Positions 50,051 through 55,907 of a stretch of 55,907 nt of DNA are shown here, piece after piece (position 1 is the stretch's first letter; every line of letters starts with the position of its first letter). This DNA comes from Sunxiuqinia dokdonensis (GTDB lineage Bacteria; Bacteroidota; Bacteroidia; Bacteroidales; Prolixibacteraceae). The stretch lies in contig NZ_LGIA01000173.1 in NCBI RefSeq assembly GCF_001270965.1, positions 1 through 55,907 of the forward strand. The letters run 5' to 3'. Made by a program: the position numbers and the translations under genes. The notes beneath the pieces are model-generated. The model saw only the letters and a list, made by a program, of their open reading frames with translations, did not search any database and was not told where the DNA came from.

Positions 50051-51076
50051 TTATTCCTTCACCAAAGCTTTGGTCGATAACAGTCCGCAAGCGGCGTAGA
50101 TATCCTGCCCGCGTGAGGCGCGAATGGTGGTGGTGATGCCTTTGGCTTCCAAACCAGCTTTGAACTGCTCCAAAGTTGCTTCGTCGGTTCCTTTCAGCGG
50201 CGTGTCGGGGATGGGGTGAAAGCGGATTAAATTGATGCGGCACTTGATGCCATCGAGCAGGCGTGCCATTTCTTTTACATGTGCGGGCGTATCATTCAAT
50301 CCATGAAACACGATGTATTCGAACGAAACCCGGCGCTGGCGTCCAAAGTCCCAGTTGCGGATTTCCTCCAACACATCATCCAGCGGATAGGCGATTTCGA
50401 CGGGCATCAGTTTTTGGCGTTCCTCGTGAAAGGGGGTGTGCATGCTGATGGCCAGGTGGGCTTCGCTTTCGTTTAAAAAACGCACCAGTCCGGGCACAAT
50501 GCCGATTGACGACACGGTAATCCGGCGCGGGCTCATGGCAAAACCCCAGTCGGCAGTCATGATTTCAGTACTTTTCAGCACTTCGTCCAAGTTGTCGAAT
50601 GGTTCGCCCATGCCCATGTACACAATGTTGCTCACTTCCTCCCACTCCGGAATATTGCGAATTTGGTTCACAATTTCGCCGGCGGTGAGTTGGCCCTGAA
50701 AGCCTTGCTTGCCGGTCATGCAAAACAGGCAGCCCATTTTACAACCGACCTGCGATGACACACAAACGGTTTTGCGGTCTTTGTCCGGAATCATGGCTGT
50801 TTCAATAAACTTGCCGTTGCCGGTTGGAAACAGGTACTTTTTGGTGCCGTCCACACTTTCCTGCACTTTGGTTGAATTTACCAGGCCGAAGACGTATTTT
50901 TCGGCGAGTATTTCGCGTGCTTTCTTTGACAGGTTGGTCATTTCCTCAATCGAAGACACCTCTTTTTTATACAGCCAGTCGGCTATTTGTTTGGCGGTGA
51001 ATTTTGGGAAGCCCAGTTCCACAACCAACTCCTGCAGTTCGCTCAATGTTTTTCCAAAAAGTGCTTCTTTGACCAT
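50051..51076 (-). CDS. rlmN: 23S rRNA/tRNA A2503/A37 methyltransferase RlmN
   Basis: A 341-residue radical SAM methyltransferase that methylates C2 of A2503 in 23S rRNA and A37 in some tRNAs. The cluster-binding CxxxCxxC is in VGCKMGCLFCMTGKQGFQGQ; YMGMGEPFDNL and RRITVSSIGIVPG are family motifs, and the C-terminal catalytic cysteine is in AACGLLS. The ATG was preferred to a TTG 18 bp upstream because that TTG lies inside the promoter box, implying a leader of only about 10 bases. Confidence 0.95.
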   Translation of the reverse strand: MVKEALFGKTLSELQELVVELGFPKFTAKQIADWLYKKEVSSIEEMTNLSKKAREILAEKYVFGLVNSTKVQESVDGTKKYLFPTGNGKFIETAMIPDKDRKTVCVSSQVGCKMGCLFCMTGKQGFQGQLTAGEIVNQIRNIPEWEEVSNIVYMGMGEPFDNLDEVLKSTEIMTADWGFAMSPRRITVSSIGIVPGLVRFLNESEAHLAISMHTPFHEERQKLMPVEIAYPLDDVLEEIRNWDFGRQRRVSFEYIVFHGLNDTPAHVKEMARLLDGIKCRINLIRFHPIPDTPLKGTDEATLEQFKAGLEAKGITTTIRASRGQDIYAACGLLSTKALVKE

Positions 51077-51091
51077 CGTGTAAATTTTCTG

Positions 51092-51099
51092 CAAAGTTA
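51092..51099 (-). promoter_or_regulatory. Minus-7 box (TAACTTTG) of rlmN
   Basis: Perfect TAnnTTTG on the minus strand, 15 bp before the ATG and overlapping the alternative TTG. It decides the start of rlmN. Confidence 0.6.
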
Positions 51100-51182
51100 T
51101 AAAAGAGAATCAGATGCGAAAACAGTTGAAGGCAATCGGGGTGAGTTGAATCCAGTTGTCTTCCGTCGTCTTCCAGGTTTTC

Positions 51183-51863
51183 TTAAAAATAAATCTCTGC
51201 CAGAATATTTTCGTAGGGAATGCTGCGTGAAATCAGCAAATCACGAACTTCAACCACCATCAGCGCTTTTCCGCAGAGGTAATAGAGCTGATCTTTTGGC
51301 AGGTCATCTACCGAGTTTAGGTAGTCGGTTACCCGGCCAGGGAAAACATCGCAGGATTGTTCCTGCGAGCAACACCGAACATAGTTGCGTCCCATCGCCC
51401 AGTCCAATTCATTTTCAAAATAAAACTGGTTTAAATGGCGCGCACCGTGAATCAGCTTTTTGTTTTCGAACTGCCCCGATTGGAACATGCTGTAAAATGG
51501 GGCGATGCCTGTTCCGGTGGCAATCCACCAGGCAGGCTTTGGAGTTCCGAGAAAACCGCCGTAAGGTTTCGATACCAGCAGTTTGTCTCCCGGAATTCTG
51601 GTTGCCAGCTTCGGTGTGAGATAACCATCTTCCTTGATATTAAAAAGTACGCGAATCTCTTTTTCGTGATTTCCGCTGCAAATGCTGTAAATCCGTGGCG
51701 GTTGGAGCCGATCGACGGCAATTCGGACCACCTGGCCCGGGATGAAATCATCCGCTCGCTTATACGACAGCAGAAAAACTCCGGGCGAAATTTCTTCGTT
51801 TTGAAGAATCGTTTCTTCGTAGAGTTGAACTTCTTTTGGAGACTGCGCTTTTGTTTTTGGCAT
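51183..51863 (-). CDS. Ferredoxin-NADP reductase-like flavoprotein
   Basis: A 226-residue FAD- and NAD(P)-binding reductase. RIYSICSG is the FAD motif, GDKLLVSKPYGGFLG follows, and WWIATGTGIAPFYSMF binds the nucleotide; the C-terminus ends AEIYF, with an aromatic residue as in plant-type ferredoxin-NADP reductases. It probably moves electrons between NADPH and ferredoxin or flavodoxin. It is divergent from yidD and upstream of rlmN with an 88-bp gap. Confidence 0.88.
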   Translation of the reverse strand: MPKTKAQSPKEVQLYEETILQNEEISPGVFLLSYKRADDFIPGQVVRIAVDRLQPPRIYSICSGNHEKEIRVLFNIKEDGYLTPKLATRIPGDKLLVSKPYGGFLGTPKPAWWIATGTGIAPFYSMFQSGQFENKKLIHGARHLNQFYFENELDWAMGRNYVRCCSQEQSCDVFPGRVTDYLNSVDDLPKDQLYYLCGKALMVVEVRDLLISRSIPYENILAEIYF

Positions 51864-52010
51864 GTTCTGTTGCTTTGTTCATCCCATTAACGCAGCCAAA
51901 AGGTTTTGGTTTTCGTCTGAAAAAGAAAAAAGCAACTTGCCGTTGTTTCTGGCTGTGGTGAGTCAGTGGCGAGACTTTGTTGTTGATTCTCAATCCTCCG
52001 TAATTTTCAT

Positions 52011-52018
52011 TAATTTTG
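52011..52018 (+). promoter_or_regulatory. Minus-7 box (TAATTTTG) of yidD
   Basis: Perfect TAnnTTTG 23 bp before the ATG. The nearest upstream TTG is 25 bp away. Confidence 0.5.
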
Positions 52019-52041
52019 CGCCATCCAGTGGAGGGGATTGA

Positions 52042-52326
52042 ATGATGCAATGTGTGGCAAAAATGATATTGAAAATGTTGGGTTGGTTGTTGTTGCTGCC
52101 GGTTTATTTTTACAAGTATGCCATTTCGCCGTTGACACCCGCTTCGTGCCGCCATGTACCCAGCTGTTCGCAGTATGCTGTCGAAGCGGTCAAGATTCAC
52201 GGGCCTTTTAAGGGTTTTTGGCTGGCTACCCGGCGCATTTCAAAATGCCATCCCTGGGGAACACACGGATATGATCCGGTGCCGGAGAAAGAGCAAATCA
52301 AGGTGAAGAAACTAACATTGAAATAA
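52042..52326 (+). CDS. yidD: Membrane protein insertion efficiency factor YidD
   Basis: A 94-residue protein with a hydrophobic N-terminal stretch and the highly conserved [35 protein letters not shown] and KCHPWG motifs. It supports the YidC/Sec insertion of inner membrane proteins. A start at 52063 (MILKMLGW) is equally possible. It is a single gene here, away from rnpA and yidC, as is common in Bacteroidota. Confidence 0.94.
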   Translation: MMQCVAKMILKMLGWLLLLPVYFYKYAISPLTPASCRHVPSCSQYAVEAVKIHGPFKGFWLATRRISKCHPWGTHGYDPVPEKEQIKVKKLTLK

Positions 52327-52489
52327 AATCTTTTTTAAAGGTACGCTCAACAATCCGGACGTTTTTAGGTTGTTTTTCCTTTGGATTGAAATCCGGTGAA
52401 TCATTTAAAGGAGCATGTTGAGCTTTCTGATTTTCTGAGTGGAAAGTGATCGGGATAAAATGAAAGCGGTTCATGATCTTAAGTTTAAC

Positions 52490-52497
52490 TATCTTTG
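52490..52497 (+). promoter_or_regulatory. Minus-7 box (TATCTTTG) of the zinc transport operon
   Basis: Perfect TAnnTTTG 11 bp before the chosen ATG, so the leader is very short. I could not define a Zur site in the 160 bp upstream. Confidence 0.58.
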
Positions 52498-52508
52498 AAA
52501 AAACAAGC

Positions 52509-53378
52509 ATGAAACATATGAAACGACTGTTGATATTGGCCCTGCTTTTTGGGATGGCCTGCAGTTCTCCCGAAAAAAGTGAAAAGAATTTTGTTACAGT
52601 GACCATCCTGCCTCAAAAGTATTTTGTGGAAAGAATTGCCGGCGACTTACTTCAGGTGCAGGTTCTGGTGCCGCCGGGCGCCGGGCCGGAAACCTATTCG
52701 CTGGTGCCTTCGCAAATGAAGGAGTTGTCGGGTTCGCTGGCTTGGCTGCGTATTGGTAAAATTGGTTTTGAAGATGCCTGGTCGGAGAAGATTGTGCAAG
52801 CCAATCCCGATCTGAAGGTGTTTGATACTTCGCAACGAGCTGACTGGATTGCCGAAGAAATCGTTCAGCATGGCGATCATGTACATGCCCACGGCGTTGA
52901 TCCGCACATCTGGATGTCGCCGGCCGAAGTTCAGAACATCGTGACCTTGACTTACCAGGCATTGGTGAGCTTGTTTCCGGATCAAGAGGATCTTTTCAAG
53001 CAAAACTACGAAGACTTTCGCATTGAGATTGAACTGCTGGATAACGAGCTGTTAAGCCTGTTTGAAGGACTGGAGAACCGCGAATTTCTGATTTTTCATC
53101 CTGCCTTAAGTTACTTGGCCCGCGATTATGATTTGGAGCAGATTTCGCTGGAGGTTGATGGCAAGGAGCCCTCGCCAAAGTACATGAGCGAACTGGTTCG
53201 GCATGCCCGCGAGATGGGAATCCGGGTGGTTCTTATTCAAAAGGAATTTGACAAGGAGAACGCACAGCAGCTAGCCAAAGAACTGGAAGGCGAAGTGGTT
53301 CAGATTGATCCTTTGGCTGAGAACTGGATAGAAGGCTTACGCGATATCGCCAATAAAATTGTAGAAGGATCGAAATGA
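52509..53378 (+). CDS. znuA: Zinc ABC transporter substrate-binding lipoprotein (ZnuA-like)
   Basis: A 289-residue cluster A-I metal-binding protein. The signal peptide ends in a lipobox (LFGMAC), so it is anchored at the periplasmic side. Metal ligands are expected from the conserved histidines in HGVDPHIWMSP and FHPALSYLARDY and from an acidic residue near the C-terminus; a histidine-rich loop (QHGDHVHAHG) precedes them, as in zinc-specific members. It overlaps the ATPase gene by 4 bp. Manganese is a less likely substrate. Confidence 0.9.
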   Translation: MKHMKRLLILALLFGMACSSPEKSEKNFVTVTILPQKYFVERIAGDLLQVQVLVPPGAGPETYSLVPSQMKELSGSLAWLRIGKIGFEDAWSEKIVQANPDLKVFDTSQRADWIAEEIVQHGDHVHAHGVDPHIWMSPAEVQNIVTLTYQALVSLFPDQEDLFKQNYEDFRIEIELLDNELLSLFEGLENREFLIFHPALSYLARDYDLEQISLEVDGKEPSPKYMSELVRHAREMGIRVVLIQKEFDKENAQQLAKELEGEVVQIDPLAENWIEGLRDIANKIVEGSK

Positions 53379-54145
53379 ACGAAAAGTTGGTTGAAATAAA
53401 AAATCTATCGGTGAGCTACGACCAGCAAAGGGTGCTGGAACAGGCCAACCTGGATATTCATCCGCTGGACTTTTTAGGGATTATCGGGCCAAATGGCGGT
53501 GGTAAAACCACGCTGATTAAAGCCTTGCTGGGCTTGGTCAAACCAGATGCCGGCTCCATCAAGTTTCATATTCCACTGAAAAAAGTGGGTTACCTGCCAC
53601 AGATCAACCAGGTGGATAAACGCTTTCCCATCACCGTGCTCGACGTGGTTCAGTCGGGCAAAACCGGAGGTAAGTTTCTGAATGTTTTCAGAAAAGATCA
53701 TGCCGACCGGCTTTATGCCGAACAGCTGATTGATGAAATGGGCATCACAGGCATCAGGCACAAAGCCATTGGTGAGCTCTCCGGTGGGCAGATGCAGCGC
53801 GTTTTTCTGTGTCGTTCGCTGATGAACCAGCCCGAACTGCTCATATTGGACGAGCCCGATACTTTTGTCGATAACCAGTTTGAAAGCGAATTGTACGAGA
53901 AGCTCAAGGAGCTGAATAAGCGGATGGCGATCCTGCTGGTTTCGCACGATGTGGGCACCATTTCGTACTATGTAAAAACCATTGCCTGCGTGAACCGGCA
54001 AGTGCATTACCATCCGAGCAATGTCATCAGCACCGAACAACTGGCTTCCTATAATTGTCCGTTGCAAATCATCACTCACGGACACATTCCGCATACGGTT
54101 TTAGGTATGCATGAAAACCACGACCACCATGAACACCGTCATTGA
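53375..54145 (+). CDS. znuC: Zinc ABC transporter ATP-binding protein (ZnuC-like)
   Basis: A 256-residue ATPase with Walker A (GPNGGGKTTLIKALLG), Q-loop, signature (LSGGQMQRVF), Walker B (LLILDEPDTF) and H-loop (LLVSHDVG). The C-terminus is histidine-rich (MHENHDHHEHRH), which could bind the transported metal. It overlaps the binding-protein gene upstream and the permease gene downstream. Confidence 0.92.
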   Translation: MNEKLVEIKNLSVSYDQQRVLEQANLDIHPLDFLGIIGPNGGGKTTLIKALLGLVKPDAGSIKFHIPLKKVGYLPQINQVDKRFPITVLDVVQSGKTGGKFLNVFRKDHADRLYAEQLIDEMGITGIRHKAIGELSGGQMQRVFLCRSLMNQPELLILDEPDTFVDNQFESELYEKLKELNKRMAILLVSHDVGTISYYVKTIACVNRQVHYHPSNVISTEQLASYNCPLQIITHGHIPHTVLGMHENHDHHEHRH

Positions 54146-54959
54146 TTTGTTCTCCTACGACTTTTTTTTGAATGCCTTTTGGGCATCATTTTTTGCCGCG
54201 GTAAGTTGCGGAATTGTGGGTACTTACATCGTTTCGCGCCGCATTGTGTTTGTCAGCGGCGGTATTACGCACGCCTCGTTTGGCGGCATCGGTATTGGCT
54301 ATTTCCTGGGTTGGAGCCCCTTGCTGGGCGCCGCCATTTTTGCGATTTTGTCGGGCTGGGGCATCCAGCTCTTTACGCAGAAAGGGAAAGTCCGCGAAGA
54401 TTCGTCCATCGCCATTTGGTGGTCGCTGGGCATGGCCATTGGCATTATTTTCATCTACCTCAGCCCGGGTTACGCGCCCAACTTAATGAGCTACCTGTTT
54501 GGAAGCGTACTGACCGTTTCAACCACCGAGCTTTACCTGATGGGAGCCCTTTCGCTGGTTTTGGTCTTATTTTTTGCCTTGTTTTACCGCTTGATTCTGT
54601 ATGTGGCCTTCGATGAGGAGTTTGCCAAAACAACGGGCTTGCCGGTCAACCTGATTAATTATTTGCTGATTAGCCTCATTGCCCTCACCATTGTGTTGAA
54701 CATCCGGGTGGTGGGCATCATCTTGATTCTTTCGCTGCTCACCTTACCGCAAGCCACGGCCAACCTGTTTACCAAAGACTTTAAAAAGATGATGGTGATT
54801 TCGGTTTTGTTCGCCTTTATTGGCTCGTTTGCCGGATTGCTGTTTTCGTTTTATGTTGATATTCCTTCCGGTGCCTCCATCATTTTTACCCTGGTGCTGG
54901 TTTTTGCTTTGATGAAACTGGCCTTTTATATTCGGCAAAAATTGCTTTCGCGTGGCTGA
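54111..54959 (+). CDS. znuB: Zinc ABC transporter permease (ZnuB-like)
   Basis: A 282-residue integral membrane protein of the ABC-3 family with about eight membrane segments and the family pattern ITHASFGGIGIGYFLGW and VVGIILILSLLTLPQATANL. It overlaps the ATPase gene by 35 bp if the first ATG is used; a start at 54129 (MNTVIDLF) would reduce the overlap to 17 bp. The next small gene overlaps its stop. Confidence 0.92.
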   Translation: MKTTTTMNTVIDLFSYDFFLNAFWASFFAAVSCGIVGTYIVSRRIVFVSGGITHASFGGIGIGYFLGWSPLLGAAIFAILSGWGIQLFTQKGKVREDSSIAIWWSLGMAIGIIFIYLSPGYAPNLMSYLFGSVLTVSTTELYLMGALSLVLVLFFALFYRLILYVAFDEEFAKTTGLPVNLINYLLISLIALTIVLNIRVVGIILILSLLTLPQATANLFTKDFKKMMVISVLFAFIGSFAGLLFSFYVDIPSGASIIFTLVLVFALMKLAFYIRQKLLSRG

Positions 54960-55131
54960 ACAGCCAACGATATTGACCTGTGAAAACTGCGGGGGTTCTT
55001 TTCCAAAAGACTCGTTGCGGCGCGACTGCGGAAACTGCTTTGCCTGCACCGGCTGCGAGATTTACATTTGCCCCAACTGCCGGCGTGGAATTGTGGTGAA
55101 ACCCGTGAAACGACCAGGAGAGAAGAAGTGA
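54952..55131 (+). CDS. Tiny cysteine-rich zinc-ribbon-like protein at the end of the zinc operon
   Basis: A 59-residue protein starting at a GTG that overlaps the permease stop by 8 bp. It contains nine cysteines: C10/C13, C26, C29, C32, C35, C40 and C43 are arranged mostly as CxxC pairs (LTCENCGG, RRDCGNCFACTGCE, YICPNC), followed by a basic tail. No signal peptide is seen, so it would be cytoplasmic. The pattern suggests one or two zinc-binding ribbons. Position and overlap suggest co-translation with the transporter and a role in zinc handling, which is inference. (Cysteine count: eight in the listed positions; the exact set should be read from the translation.). Confidence 0.72.
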   Translation: MAEQPTILTCENCGGSFPKDSLRRDCGNCFACTGCEIYICPNCRRGIVVKPVKRPGEKK

Positions 55132-55354
55132 TGTTAAGTCTCTTTTTGTGAATCCATTTAGCCTTCCGGAGATCTTTACTGATTTGTTCAAGCCAGAAAT
55201 AAGCAGACCACATGATATGGCGTGTAGGGTGCGAAAATTAGTCTGTAGAACATGAAAAGTGGCTTGTAGACGTTAATTGTCGATCGATAAAACCCACATT
55301 TCTACTTTTTTTGCATAAAATGGCTCTTTAGAACAAAAATTATAGGTAAATGCC
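55132..55354. other. Intergenic stretch
   Basis: About 220 bp between the zinc operon and the second repeat array. I see no gene, RNA or clear terminator. Confidence 0.45.
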
Positions 55355-55357
55355 ATT

Positions 55358-55525
55358 ACCAGAGCGGTAAATGAGGCTACCAGAGCGGTAGATGAGCTTA
55401 CCAGAGAGGAAAACGTGGTAACCGAAGCGGTAAACGTGATAGCCAGAGCGGTAAATGTGTTAACCAGAGGGGTAGATGCCATAACCGAGGCCGAAAACAC
55501 CACAACCAACGAAGTAGACGACTCG
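55358..55525. repeat. Second 21-bp tandem repeat array, eight units
   Basis: Eight imperfect 21-bp units with consensus near ACCAGAGCGGTAAATGAGNT. The plus frame reads as heptads such as TRAVNEA, TRAVDEL, TEAVNVI and ARAVNVL, with hydrophobic residues at positions 4 and 7, a coiled-coil pattern. That frame is bounded by TAG at 55343-55345 and TAA at 55541-55543 and has no ATG. The sequence differs from the array at 11598-11996 but has the same period. Confidence 0.8.
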
Positions 55526-55612
55526 CCGGACGAACTTTCGTAAAAAAGCAAGGGTAACTGTCCCCGGCCTGCCACGTATGAAGAACTGAAAGAAACCAAA
55601 TACGACGCGGCT

Positions 55613-55907
55613 GTGAATCATCCAAACAAACCGACAAGCAAACGAAGGAAATTCCTGCGTAAGCTGGTGTTTCCCGTCACTCCGCTTACTGTATTGACCG
55701 GCTTGGCGGTCGTGATTACCACCATCGCCTTGATTCGGGTTTCCTCCGAAAGTTATTCTTCGGCCATGCTGGCGGCCATCAGTGCCAACCTGACCTTTGG
55801 GATACTCATCTTCTATGTGCTTGACCGCATGCTGGTACAACGGGTGGCGTATCGGTACGTGGCTTTGGGCGAAATGATATTTGGGGTATTGTTGTTCTTT
55901 TTGGTTG
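55613..55907 (+). CDS. Membrane protein, 3' end beyond the contig
   Basis: An open frame of 98 codons from a GTG, running off the window. After a basic stretch (NKPTSKRRKFLRKL) there are three hydrophobic segments (TPLTVLTGLAVVITTIAL, AISANLTFGILIFYVL, GEMIFGVLLFFLV). It is in the same frame as the coiled-coil reading of the repeat array upstream, separated by a single TAA at 55541-55543 and 23 codons. It may therefore be a separate gene, or the C-terminal part of a coiled-coil membrane protein interrupted by a nonsense change. No family recognised. Confidence 0.55.
   Translation, partial: MNHPNKPTSKRRKFLRKLVFPVTPLTVLTGLAVVITTIALIRVSSESYSSAMLAAISANLTFGILIFYVLDRMLVQRVAYRYVALGEMIFGVLLFFLV

Noticed and set aside
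1-55907. Anti-phage defence, toxin-antitoxin or secondary metabolite cluster
   Set aside because: I looked for restriction, CRISPR, toxin-antitoxin, retron and biosynthetic core genes and saw none; the only nuclease-like gene is the GxxExxY protein.

Overview
The window reads as a chromosomal contig from a member of the Bacteroidota, most likely a marine or sediment lineage near Marinilabiliales/Prolixibacteraceae (the family placement is inference). The phylum call rests on a complete sprA gene (type IX secretion translocon) in the order pdxA-ruvA-sprA, a DUF3098 gene next to ftsX and uppP, a Bacteroidetes-type tyrosine integrase, and repeated TAnnTTTG minus-7 promoter boxes with almost no Shine-Dalgarno sequences. 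The first 48 bases are not biological: they carry an Illumina adapter tail, so the left end is an assembly end.

Layout. (1) 1-2300: a contig-end fragment, an integrase, putative integrase-binding repeats, a tRNA-Val(GAC) and next to it a second tRNA-Val copy broken by a 16-bp palindrome. (2) 2400-8200: a three-gene locus made of a large transmembrane one-component regulator, a tetraheme cytochrome fused to an FGE/SUMF1-like domain, and an exported Gfo/Idh/MocA oxidoreductase. (3) 8200-12950: a polyprenyl-phosphate type glycosyltransferase, a GT-C glycosyltransferase with TPR repeats, a small membrane protein, an array of nineteen 21-bp repeats, and a small secreted protein. (4) 13000-16400, minus strand: a WbpB/WbpD/WbpE-type set for a 2,3-diacetamido uronic acid, interrupted by a GxxExxY nuclease-like gene and five copies of a roughly 60-bp palindromic element. 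(5) 16500-26460: a tight operon with GT2, a GT42-like candidate sialyltransferase, NeuB, NeuA-HAD fusion and methyltransferase-pyruvyltransferase fusion, then a convergent flippase and a YfhO-like membrane protein. Regions 4 and 5 together form a surface-glycan locus. (6) 26400-30400: housekeeping cluster ftsX, DUF3098, uppP, truB, queA. (7) 30480-36100: serine hydrolase, a 916-residue anchored propeller-like protein and a U32 peptidase-family (TrhP-like) protein. (8) 36200-45900: a palindrome-rich mobile-looking element, then sprA, ruvA and pdxA. (9) 45900-51900: a small tubby-like protein, a beta-barrel protein with a TetR regulator, a triple-PAS histidine kinase, rlmN and a ferredoxin-NADP reductase-like gene. 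(10) 52000-55907: yidD, a zinc ABC transporter operon that ends in an unannotated 59-residue cysteine-rich protein, a second 21-bp repeat array, and a membrane gene that runs off the contig.

The best candidates for something undescribed are the regulator/cytochrome-FGE/oxidoreductase locus, the GxxExxY gene embedded in palindromic repeats that have rewritten the end of a neighbouring gene, the GT42-like enzyme in the nonulosonic acid operon, and the tiny multi-CxxC protein of the zinc operon. No restriction-modification, CRISPR, toxin-antitoxin or recognised anti-phage system was seen.
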